From Todiramphus chloris collaris (lineage: Eukaryota; Chordata; Aves; Coraciiformes; Alcedinidae): DNA of 64,000 bases. The first letter of the stretch is position 1, and each line of letters begins with the position of its first letter. The stretch is taken from positions 37,377,203 to 37,441,202 of the forward strand of contig JANVCC010000018.1 in assembly GCA_025345505.1 (NCBI GenBank), given 5' to 3'. The notes below the pieces were generated by a model. The model was not told the DNA's origin and did not search any database. It saw nothing but the letters and a program-made list of their open reading frames with translations. The position numbers and the translations under genes were made by a program. Shown one piece after another: positions 1 through 9,831 of this stretch.

Positions 1-3000
1 TTCCCAATGTTACTCATTAATTGACATGAATACCCTTAACCTTGTAATATTTGGAGGGAGGCACATAACTTTCCCAGCTGTGCTGCAATATTGAACTTTG
101 CTGTCCCAATGGACAGGACTGAACTGCCACAGCCCTAAATGGTAAGAGGCTGGGGGTGAGGAGAATGCAGGGGATATGTCTGAAAAGCTGAGACTGGTAA
201 ACCTGAGTGACCAGCAACAACAGGAGAACGATCAGTGCCTTTGGAAGAGGTCTGCCCTCTGCCTGCCTGGAGTTGCCACCACCACACACACTCTCAAGCT
301 TGGCAGCAGTAGCACAACCAACCTTGACCCCAGCTTGGGCAAAAAGGGGAAGAGCACCTGCCTTTTTTTCGTTGTCTGAGCAGCAACTGCCATACATGTC
401 TACCTATTTTGCTTATGCCTAGAAGAAATTCCATTAATAGTAATGCTAATTATTTTTCTGAGCATCCAGAGGTCAATAACTGGTTGAGTCCTATTTGTAA
501 CAACTGTAAAATACAGTTGGAGAAAATGAGAGAAAAGGCAAAGTACACTGCTTAAAACAGAGATACTTAATGTCAAAGTCTAAGGATTTCCTGGTGTTAG
601 TATATTAAGCTTGGTTCACTGGAAGTTTGATGCTCAGCATGACTGCTGAGTTGACTACATGGGCCTGCACAGCATAAATGCACATCTGGTGTGTGCTAAT
701 TAAATCCTGGACTCAAAGGGAAACTTTTATTTATATATTAGGTCAAGAATTAGCTTTTCACATACTAATTTTGTTCACGTTAACAGTTTCATGCGAAGCC
801 ACTATGTAGCCATTATTATAATCTTTCAGAAAGGTTTCCATGTTGGTTTGCATTGTAGGAGGATGTGTTTCAGAGATTTACTGGGTTACTATTGCAGGTC
901 ATCTGGGATCTTTAAGCTCGGAACTGTTAGGACCTGAATCTGTCTGTCACACAGGCCTGTTACTACAGCATGGGTTTCTGTGAGCTGATTCCAAGAAGAG
1001 CGTACTGGAGCTCATCAGTCAGAGGATATGGTGGAAGGGAAGAAACAACATAATTTCTTGAGCTAATCTTTAATTTTTGGGCTGTGTTAGAAGTCTCCTG
1101 TGCAATTTAGATAAATGGAGATTTGTTTAATTTACAACAGCTACCCTAACCTGCACTGATCTGTCCTCTCCAGGCATGTTAGGGCTCCTTTTGGTTGCTC
1201 TGGTTCTTCTAGCTGATCTATGGGGAATCAAGTTAAGATTTCTTTAATTTGAGGGACCTCCATGTAGTGGACAGTTCAGACACAGGAATGGTTATTTGGG
1301 CTTTTTTATGGTTACTTTTAGAATATGTTGTAACAATACAAGGGTGGCGTTTAAAAACCTGGGACCTTTCTAGCCTTCATCAATCATGCAGTCAGTAATT
1401 ATCAGAGGTGAAGGAAATTTTTACATTGCTGAAATAGGAACCAATCAAACTGTGAAACTGGCACTTTGGAACAATGCTGGCTTCAAAACTCCAGGCACAG
1501 TGGCATGAAATATGGAGATAGTTTGTGACTTTGAGCTCTTTGGCTTTTAATTAAATGCCTTATACCAGGAATAACCAGTTTACAGGAACTGTTGTATTAA
1601 AATCAAACTATAGATCTGTGCAATTTGCTATATTAGATTGGATGGATGATCTGGCTTTGACATTGGTGAATACTTGATACTGCAGAAGGAGACAGGCCTT
1701 CTGTAATGCTGATTGGATATAGTTCTTTATTTTGGAAATGACATTTTTTTTTCCCAGTCTTCACAACCAACTGGCTTATACCCTTGAAAGATAAAGCTAG
1801 ATTTTCTACCTATATTTGAATTCCTGTCACACTACCCAACACCTTTCAAGGACAGTAGCAATCTGTCTACTGATGTCAGAGGTTACTCAATCAGTTGATA
1901 ACTGTAACCATTAGTACTTCACATACAGAGCTCAGACTTGGCAGTGCTTATGTGCATGATCAACTTTCTTCATGAGTGGTGATATATGTAAGTATTTGGA
2001 GGCTCCTAAGTACTATAATTCCTTAAAAATCCAGCCAGGATGAATTCCTGCAGAGATGAATGGCATAATATGCTGCTTTGCACATCTTCAGAGGATCCAA
2101 TTGAGTCCAATCTCTATAGTTTCACAGAGTACCACACCAGGTAAATTTAACTCAGTAACAGTAGGAAGCATGGGAATGTACTGGGTTTGATTTGAAATTG
2201 CATCCATTCGTGAATGCTTAATAACATAGTGAATGACAGTGCAACACTTTGGATGTATCAAACAAGTGTGGGAAAGCAGCAACACAGGCAAGGTAATAAA
2301 CAGCCTCCTGGCATTATGTTATGCTCTCAAGAATCCATGGGGGTTTTTTTTGGGGGAAAAAAAAAGCTGAGTTATATGCTCTTTTGTCTTTCATATGCCA
2401 TTGACTTCTATACTTACAGAAGTCACCCAGATGCAGAATTTCACATGTGGATGAGCTGCAAGTTTTAGCTGAGTTTCTAAAAGCACAAATTTAGTAATTT
2501 TCTTGATTTATAAACCAAGTTAATTCCAAATCTAAGACCCTCACTATATTTTTCAAAAATGGTGGTGTTTTTCAGATCTATGACTGCAAGTCATGAATTT
2601 ATTAAACCAAACTTCCCTGCCTATCAGATAATGTCAGCTACGGAGTGAGAACTGGCATATTGAACATTTGAAAGTTAATGTGATCCTTTCACTGTCAGAT
2701 TTCAACTTACTGTCTGAGAAAGAAATGATGGAGAGAGAAGGGAAGAAATCTCAGTGCTCTGCATAGTGCTGGATCTCTGTAGAGCTGTATGCTGTCATCT
2801 GAAGTAACAGTTCTTGCATGTGAAATTTTCAGAGTTTTGTTCATACTCAAAGTGCCTATGGACACACTAGTTGAAGGCAAAGTATTGTTGACATTGATTA
2901 ATCTTCTACATTTATGTTTGGGTTTTTTTAAGTAAATACATTTATCAGTAACTAGATGATAAGGTCTTAAAGTTCCTCATGGTGAATGCCCACTTTGTTT

Positions 3001-5005
3001 CAGCAGTTTTTCACAGTGTCAGGGATACATAGGTACAAAGGACGTGGGATAAACAATCGTATGGAGTTGTAGGGATATTGTGACTTTCTGTTACTGCTAT
3101 TTGTATTTCAGGAGCTGACAGAAATTGCAGTTGCATAAACCCACTTTTGATTACAGGCACTGCTCACATCTCTATTTTTCCAAGATGAAACAAAGCTTCC
3201 ACCTCACCAAGCTAATAAATGGAATAGGCAAGAGGAAAGAAAAAGGAGTGTTGGAGAGACGGCGCAGTAGCTTCGGCTAGACTAGTAAGCTCAGGAGTGT
3301 TTCTGAGGTGGTCACATCCTCCCTCTTACCATCTCCAGCTTTGACAGGTAACGTAAATCACGGGGCATTTGCAATATTCGACTTCTTCCCACTCCCACCA
3401 AACATCATGGTGGGTGTGTAAGCAAGTTGTCTATCCCTGTGGGAGAACCAGGCATGCAGTGGATGCTCTGCTTCATCACAGTACTTTGCAGAAGTTGTCT
3501 CTGGTGGTGTTTGCAATCAGATCTCCTCACCCTGTTTCTTGCACAAGACACACCATGGCTGGAGGGGCAGATGAGCACCCTGCTGCATCCCTGTTGCAGG
3601 GGAAGCAGCTCTGTCAGTGCAGCCAGCATCATGAAATGCATGAAGAACTATGCCTGGTCTGGGGAAAGAGGGACACTGTGAGGTGGTGGGTGAGCTGGGC
3701 CATGCTGACTTGTGGGGATATGTTTGGCAGTCTGGGGCACTGGAGGATGCTAAAAGACTTGTGTGTTTTGAGACCTGTAAGCAGGTTGGCTTTTGTGATG
3801 TTCCTGAACATATCTAAGTCCAAGGCTGTGCAGATTTTGAATGTGTTTGGCGTTGAGTTTGCTATAATAAACTTATGCTGTGTCTGTACCATTAAACTGA
3901 AATGCTAAGGTCTGCTCTCTGTCCCTAAGGGGACACTATGATTGTGTCCATGCTATTAAGCTCTTTTAGCCACCACTGTATGCAGGGTGGCCACAATCAG
4001 GCTGCCTGGTGGTGGATCCCCAGCCCATGCTGGTTCCTGAGATGAGCCTGAACTGTGTTTAGGAATTAGCCCAGACCAAAAGCACGCTAGCAACCATGTG
4101 AAATCATATCAGTACTGGCAGAGACCTTCTGAGGCCCTGACATGGTTTAATGAACCAGAATAGAGGTACTTGGAGAGGTGCATGTAGGCACAGCTTTAGG
4201 GTCTGGGAAGGGGGTGGGGCAGAATAAGTCAAGCCAGGCTTCACTTTCTTGGCCCAGACCAGAGTTGGTTGTTACTGGTTTCTCAGAGAAGGATTAAAGA
4301 TGATTTTAAAAGAGGAGCACCAAGCATGCTTTGAGAGAGCTACTGAAAAGAAAACCTGAGGTAGGCAAGGACTAGGAAGAGACTGAATGTGAGAGGAGCT
4401 ATGGTGTGTGAGAAGGGATGTGTCTGACTCAAAGCACATGGATGATCTGGGGAAAAAAAAAATAAATCACACCACATAAGAGATTTATCTGTCAGAGCTT
4501 TTTCACTGATTGTTCTCAAAAGTCAGACAAAATATGAATCATGCCATTGCAGCAAGCCATTGCACATCTTTGTTGTGCTCCAATCATACAAATGAAAAGA
4601 AATACAAACATATAATTGAGAGCCTGGCAGGTGCTTCAGTCCTGAAACTTCTCCTTTGTACTCAGGTGCACTGTGGTGGGAATCACTTGGGACATTGGTT
4701 TTTGCAAAACTCAAGATTGTTTGTTGGTTTTGGGGTTTTTTTCATATACAATTTTTTTTTTTACATTGATTTGTTCTGTCTTCTCTCAAACTGATCTAAA
4801 GGCGCACCATAGATTGAGTTCAATGTCATACTTAAAATATATAACTATCCAAAGCCTTGCTTGTCTTAATGCAAATGTTACATGATCTTAATAGTATTAG
4901 TTTACTTTTGAATATCAGCCTATATGGAAGACACTGTGAGTGTCACAATGTGTCAGTTTGTGACTGTTGCTATGCTAAATGAAACTACAGCTTTTTTTTT
5001 CCTTG
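1..5005. other. unique non-coding sequence, no gene recognised
   Basis: I find no recognisable transposon or conserved coding exon here. The stretch from about 3240 to 4260 is somewhat richer in G+C and holds a 179-codon open frame at 3369-3908, but its translation is low in recognisable motifs and looks like chance. A 6-bp inverted repeat (GGACAC / GTGTCC, 7-nt loop) lies at 3931-3949, shortly after an AATAAA-like word near 3866. This could be the end of an old unrecognised repeat, but I cannot name a family. Confidence 0.6.
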
Positions 5006-5006
<1 letters not shown>

Positions 5007-5061
<55 letters not shown>

Positions 5062-5063
5062 TC
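5007..5063. repeat. (TTTC)n microsatellite, left flank of assembly gap
   Basis: An almost perfect TTTC tetranucleotide tract runs for about 57 bp directly into the run of N. One strand is pure pyrimidine. Such tracts are length-variable and are hard to read and assemble, which explains the gap that follows. Confidence 0.97.
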
Positions 5064-5163
5064 NNNNNNNNNNNNNNNNNNNNNNNNNNNNNNNNNNNNN
5101 NNNNNNNNNNNNNNNNNNNNNNNNNNNNNNNNNNNNNNNNNNNNNNNNNNNNNNNNNNNNNNN
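5064..5163. other. assembly gap of 100 N
   Basis: Exactly 100 undetermined bases. A round 100 is the usual placeholder for a gap of unknown size, so the true distance between the two flanks is not known from this window. Apparent open frames crossing the gap are meaningless. Confidence 0.99.
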
Positions 5164-5206
5164 CCTTCCCTTCCCTTCCCTTCCCTTCCCTTCCCTTCCC
5201 TTCCCT
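5164..5206. repeat. (TTCCC)n microsatellite, right flank of assembly gap
   Basis: About eight copies of a TTCCC pentamer follow the N run. The unit differs from the TTTC unit on the left side, so the missing sequence must contain at least one switch of repeat unit. The whole locus is a polypyrimidine/polypurine tract. Confidence 0.97.
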
Positions 5207-6996
5207 ATAGGAAGATTTCAGAATTACAGAGCTAATTTTCTCCAACAATAGACCTGTACTCTTAGAAGTAAAACTGGGTCAATTGTAAGTCTGACTCAAG
5301 AGAAGAGTCCAGACTTCTACACAGCAGACAATCCATGCAGCACCACTGCAAACTTTTCGTTTTGTTATGTTTGCAGAGTCTCCAGCAGACTCCTCCTAGG
5401 TTTTATGAGACAGTTCTCTTTTGTGTTAGCTACTGTGTTGTGTGCCTGGCTTCAACACACTCCTCTATTAGTCCACAGGCAGGGAAGGGAAGCATAATGC
5501 CTGCTCTCAGCGTATGCCCTGCAGCAATTCTAGGGGTCATTGCTTGAGGTGCCTGGATCACAGATACTTTGAAATTAATTTTTTTTTTTTCAGTGAGCGT
5601 GGGGAAAAAAATCATTGTGTTGATGTCCTTGAAGAGAAACTACTGACATATTTTTATGTGAGTCATTCTGGCACGTGTGTGAAGCAACACAATTCCACTG
5701 AATTTAAATTAGCTTAATTAATAGCAATTTAACAGGTAGCATTTTAACAGTGATATACTCCATAAATGCTTTATGTTTTATGTAATTCCTTTCCTAATTT
5801 GTAAAATACCAAAATTTTAGGACTTGAAGTTAAAAATTGTCAGTGCAATGTATGTCTGCACTATTGTATGTATGACATCTACTATTTACCCAAGATAATA
5901 CAGTATTATGTTTCCATGCACACATGTCTTGTTATTCCTATATTGCATTATCACTTAATTAAATAATGGGAGCTCTTCCCAGATCTCTAATAAATTGATA
6001 CATCCATTCTGAAGTACCCTGACTGATGTCTGTATCCTGGACTATTTGCTTATATTTCTAAGTCCATGACTAATAAGGCAACAGATCTAGTTATCGTATT
6101 ACTTGAGTATTTCTTGATTTTTAATCAGTGAGGAACTGAATCTTAAGGTGTCAATTCAATAATTTACTCCAGTTCACTGAAGCACTCTAGTCTGTTCTTT
6201 GCTTGAAGGCTGATTTTGTGACAGAATAACCTGAAGGTGATTCCATGTGCAAACTGAGCAACAATACTAGCTGCAATTTTATGCATTTATATTCCAGAAT
6301 ATCTTATTATGCAAAACTATTTTTGGTTTCAGATCAAGAAATGAGATAGATAAGAAAATATTTAAGTGCTGTGCTGAATAAATGCCTAAAAAGCATAGCC
6401 ATTGCTAACATAACTCTATTGCCTTCAGTGGGAATACAGCATTAAATGGGTCCAAATGAGCCAAACTGTATGGGCTACTCTGAGTATTCCTTGGATATAC
6501 TGGGGAAAGATGCTGGTTTTCAATATTCTGTCAAATGTGCTATCACTTTGAAATATTCTGTCTTTTCCTGGTATAAATAGCATCTGCAGTTTGGTACCTC
6601 TGAAACATGATTGAAGAACCTAAAAATTGATGACTTTGTGAAAAGGTGGCATGTTAGAAGAAAATGGGGAAGTGATGGTGCAAGAACAAATATCCTCAAA
6701 GCAATACTTGGTGGATTATAGAACTTGTCATCTTCCTCAAATTGAAAGCCTAGTACCTGAAAGGATGTGTGTGCCTTTCATTTTCTGTGTTCTCCAAATA
6801 AACAGCTGGTTTAAAAATTTCAGATCCTGGCTGCTGCTGAAGGTACCAATAGAAAATGCCCTTGTGCAGAGCAATCTCCTTCCCACGTTGCCAGGAGCTG
6901 CTTGAAGGGGACAGAGCAGGGGTTTGTGGCCTGGTTAGCAGCCATGCAGCCACTTGAATAGCATAAAATGTTGAGAGAAGCAATGTAGTGTCACAT
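5207..6996. other. unique AT-rich sequence, nothing recognised
   Basis: AT-rich non-repetitive sequence with no convincing exon, RNA gene or transposon. The short open frames here (60-84 codons) lack recognisable motifs. Confidence 0.6.
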
Positions 6997-7412
6997 AAGG
7001 CTGAGAGAGTTGGGTCTGTTCAGCCTGGAGAAGAGAAGGCTCCGGGGAGACATTATAGTGACCTTCCAGTACCTGAAGGGGGGCTACAGGAAAGCTGAGA
7101 GAGACTTTTTGTGAGGGCATGTGGTAATAGAACAGAAGGCAATGGTTTTAAACTAGAGCAGGGTAGGTTTAGATTAGACATTAGGAAGAAGTTCTTTACT
7201 ATAAGGGTAGTGAGATGCTGGAACTGGTTGCCCAGAGAAGTTGTGGACACCTCATCCTTGGAAGTATTTACAACCAGTCTGGATGAGGCTCTGAGCAACG
7301 TGGTCTAGTGGAAGGAGTCCCCATCTGTGGCAGAGGGGGATGATCTTTAGGGTCCCTTCCAACTCAAGCCATTCTGTGCTTCTGTGATTCTATGATTCTG
7401 TGATTCTATGAA
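6997..7412 (+). mobile_element. CR1 LINE, 5'-truncated 3' end (plus strand)
   Basis: The last part of a CR1 non-LTR retrotransposon. Translation of 7001-7111 gives the C-terminal ORF2 block [17 protein letters not shown], then a stop. The frame at 7111-7308 continues the CR1 C-terminus with the conserved [11 protein letters not shown] and WNWLPREVV motifs. It is followed by the 3' untranslated block ('ggtcccttccaactc') and the diagnostic tail of degenerate ATTCTATGAT units to 7412. The 5' side is truncated near 6997, as is usual for LINE insertions. The tail differs from those of the minus-strand copies at 25347 and 32085, so it belongs to another CR1 subfamily. It is inactive. Confidence 0.95.
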
Positions 7413-8290
7413 TAGGGATTACTGCAGCTTTAGTTATTACTGAAACATAACGTGCTGAATATTACTGTAGCTAAGAGTTTGCACTATTAGATTAAGGGAC
7501 TGGAAGCACCATCAGTTAGCTAAGCTGCCCAAACCTGGGTTTACATTTCTATACAGCAACACCTTGAGTTGAATGCTTTTGGACAGTTCCAATATTTCTT
7601 TGACAGAAACACTGGGGGAAAAAAAAAATTTAAAAGATTTTGTACAAGCAATGGTTGATTATTTTTCTTTTAAAAGCTCTGGGCAAAGGCATCATGTCTG
7701 CTATAAGGTACCCTTTATGCCAGGTGTGAACTTTACACTTTCCCATTGATATGTGTCCAGATTTGATTAAGTTTACACAACTTGTTCATGCTCGTTAAAA
7801 GTTAATCACAGTTTAGACTTCCATATACCTCTGCAGTTTTAATGTACACTAGAGCAGCTGCCTTGTCTCTTTCCCCTCCCATCCCCCCAGACAGTATTTG
7901 GAGATGGAGGGAGGGCTGCCTTTCCTGTATCCTTATACATCCCCACATAGTTTTTTTCTGATATGTGCATGGAGAAGCCACCTTATTTGAATGCAGAGGG
8001 AATGGAAACTGGCTTGGCTTTGGGAAAAAGGACACAAGCAGGTTAGCAAGACTGATTTCAGAGACAGAGAGAAGAAATCTGATTAGAGTTTGAAGAAGAG
8101 AGAAGAGAGAGGAACTAGGGACCAATAATGAAAAACAGTGAGTAAAGAGAAAGGAGAAAAAGGAGATGGATCTGATGAGGAACTGCAGCATGGAGAAGGG
8201 GACTTAATGCTGGATGGGGACAGCAGATCTCTGAGGCCATGGAAGCCTGGTGCAAGATTCAATGTGAAATAATGATAACAAATACATCTA
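7413..8290. other. unique sequence, purine-rich on plus strand
   Basis: No host gene recognised. 8030-8180 is strongly purine-rich on the plus strand. The minus-strand open frame at 7802-8191 is the pyrimidine-biased complement of this tract and looks spurious. The lower boundary of the neighbouring retroviral fossil lies somewhere around 8230-8290 and is not sharply visible. Confidence 0.5.
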
Positions 8291-8291
8291 T

Positions 8292-8855
8292 CTACATGTA
8301 GGTGTTTACACAGGTAAAAGCAGCATCGCTGCTTCTTTTGGGAACTGGAGCAGTGTCAGGGCTTGCTGGGGGGACTTGTGAGGTCCAAGTAGCTGTGGTG
8401 CTTGCTGCTGAAGTGGTATGCACTCTAGGAGCTGAGGTGGCTGACTGACACGTGCAAGTGTACCAGTATCTAATCTGACACCACACAATAAAGATCATTG
8501 GAAGAATGAAGAGGATCAATAATAAATTCAATGATAATGATAAATACATAATATTTTGATTGTAATAATCATATCCACACTCCTGAAAATTTAATGGAAT
8601 CCTAAAATCTAGTGGAGTCGGATTAGCATACACGGGAGAAGTAGAACTTGCCAAGGAAAAGCCAAAAATAAACCTGGTAACAAAATCCACTATGTGACAC
8701 CAATAATACAGAGATGCAGTCACTGCCCGATTCAGCACAATATCAATCAGTGATAAATGTGACAGCAAAGTGGTGGCTTTCACCCAGTGCCCAGAACCAA
8801 TAACTTTCAGATAAACAGTGAGAACAAGTAAACAATAACACAGCCTATAGGGCAC
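8292..8855 (-). CDS. open frame of 187 codons in the retroviral leader, membrane-protein-like
   Basis: This uninterrupted frame begins about 230 bp inside the primer-binding site of the ERVK-like fossil, where gag would normally start. I do not recognise the product. The predicted protein is hydrophobic at its N-terminus, has a strong membrane segment in the middle third (roughly residues 100-125) followed by a Cys/Trp/Tyr-rich juxtamembrane stretch, and ends in a Ser/Thr/Pro-rich tail of about 45 residues. It does not resemble gag matrix or capsid in what I can see. It may be a family-specific accessory frame, an env-derived remnant, or a chance open frame in AT-rich DNA. Whether it was ever expressed cannot be told from sequence. 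Confidence 0.35.
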   Translation of the reverse strand: MPYRLCYCLLVLTVYLKVIGSGHWVKATTLLSHLSLIDIVLNRAVTASLYYWCHIVDFVTRFIFGFSLASSTSPVYANPTPLDFRIPLNFQECGYDYYNQNIMYLSLSLNLLLILFILPMIFIVWCQIRYWYTCTCQSATSAPRVHTTSAASTTATWTSQVPPASPDTAPVPKRSSDAAFTCVNTYM

Positions 8856-8978
8856 ATAGGGGGAGAGTATGACATTTAACTCTGAAACAAACTCTAAAAA
8901 GACATGATATCATTTTGCAGTCAAACCCAACATCATTTTAGCGGTCTGGTTTAGTTTCCAATCCTTAAAGACTCTCAG

Positions 8979-9014
8979 GGGGAAAAAGAAAAAAGGAAAA
9001 AAAAAAGAAAAGGT
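8979..9014. repeat. purine-rich tract
   Basis: A run of G and A on the plus strand, equal to a long pyrimidine tract on the coding strand of the retroviral leader between the primer-binding site and the open frame. Confidence 0.8.
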
Positions 9015-9082
9015 GATCCTCTCTCAACTGACAAAAATGGAATTTGAACTATTGGGGCAAACTATCAGAGCTCTTGATTGTG

Positions 9083-9100
9083 TCCCATGTTGGGTGCCAA
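9083..9100 (-). other. retroviral primer-binding site, lysine-tRNA-like
   Basis: On the minus strand this reads TGGCACCCAACATGGGAC, a few bases inside the LTR end at 9107. The form known for lysine-tRNA primers in class II retroviruses is TGGCGCCCAACGTGGGGC. Most of the differences are the G-to-A type expected from decay of CpG. Confidence 0.65.
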
Positions 9101-9106
9101 TAAATC

Positions 9107-9831
9107 TGTCCAGGTTTAGGGTCAGGGCCATCCACTAGACCTATAACAGACAACTCTCTGTTAACCCCCTTCCCTCCCCAAAAGGGAAGAGAAAGGGAAT
9201 AAGGGAGAGAGGCTTATAGATTAGAAAAGAAAGATAGAACAGCTTTAATGAAAATAATAATAATAATAAAAATAAATATATACAAAAATTATATTGAACC
9301 CAGCCCCCACTGATGGCAAGTACACCACTGTCACCACTGATGCTGTGGGGCAGGCATTGGGTATGTCCCAGACTGGACTCACCAGGAGACAGGAACCATG
9401 TTCAGGAGCTGGATTCTGGAACACATGGATCGGGATTGAAGGTGCAACACACAGAGTCCTGCTCAGATGCTGGCCACTGAAGAAGAGAGCCTGACCCTCG
9501 TGATCCCTCAGCTTTATACTGAATATGATGTATATGGGCTGGAATACCTCGCTGATCAGTTCAAGGTCACCTGTCCTGTCTATTCTTGTCTGAAGGTGTG
9601 TCCTTTTGCTTTCTGCACTCCCCAGTGTGGTACACAAGATTCAGCAGTGGCCTGGGTCTGTACACCAATCCTTGGTAGCAACTCTAAACATGGGGTGTTC
9701 TCACTGCCAGAAGCAGACACTGCCTGTGAGAACAGGCTGCTAACTTCAGACAGTGCAGTGAGTTAGAAGAACTGAGCTGAAAAGTGAAATCACTGAACAG
9801 AATTAGTTCTGTTCTTACTCAAACCAGGACA
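9107..9831 (-). repeat. long terminal repeat of the ERVK-like fossil
   Basis: About 725 bp, with short imperfect inverted repeats at its ends (TGTCC...GGACA). The first roughly 300 bp match the plus-strand sequence starting at 22451 closely: both contain the blocks 'ctcactgcactgtctgaag' and 'agcctgttctcacaggcag'. An (AAT)n-rich stretch with AATAAA-like words near 9250-9285 lies in the 3' part. The similar open frames seen at both loci are shadows of this shared LTR, not genes. Confidence 0.85.

Larger units (their letters stand above)
8292..9831 (-). mobile_element. endogenous retrovirus fossil, ERVK-like: 5' LTR plus leader region
   Basis: An avian retroviral fossil on the minus strand. Its LTR (9107-9831) begins TGTCCTGGTTTGAG and ends with the imperfect inverted copy CTAAACCTGGACA. 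Next to it, at about 9083-9100, is a primer-binding site reading TGGCACCCAACATGGGAC on the minus strand, close to the lysine-tRNA site used by class II (ERVK-type) retroviruses. The internal region runs toward lower coordinates and contains one open frame at 8292-8855. I see no recognisable gag, pol or env beyond it and no second LTR, so the element is incomplete. A second LTR of the same family, in the opposite orientation, starts at 22451. Age looks moderate; family assignment rests on the primer-binding site and is inferred. Confidence 0.75.

Noticed and set aside
3369-3908. 179-codon open frame on the plus strand as a possible gene
   Set aside because: No recognisable motif, no splice or promoter context, and overlapping open frames in other registers. 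It best fits chance in a less AT-rich stretch.
4924-5251. Open frames across the assembly gap
   Set aside because: They consist of translated microsatellite and undetermined bases.
9245-9766. Open frames on both strands resembling one at 22516-22818
   Set aside because: The similarity comes from the shared LTR, not from a protein family.
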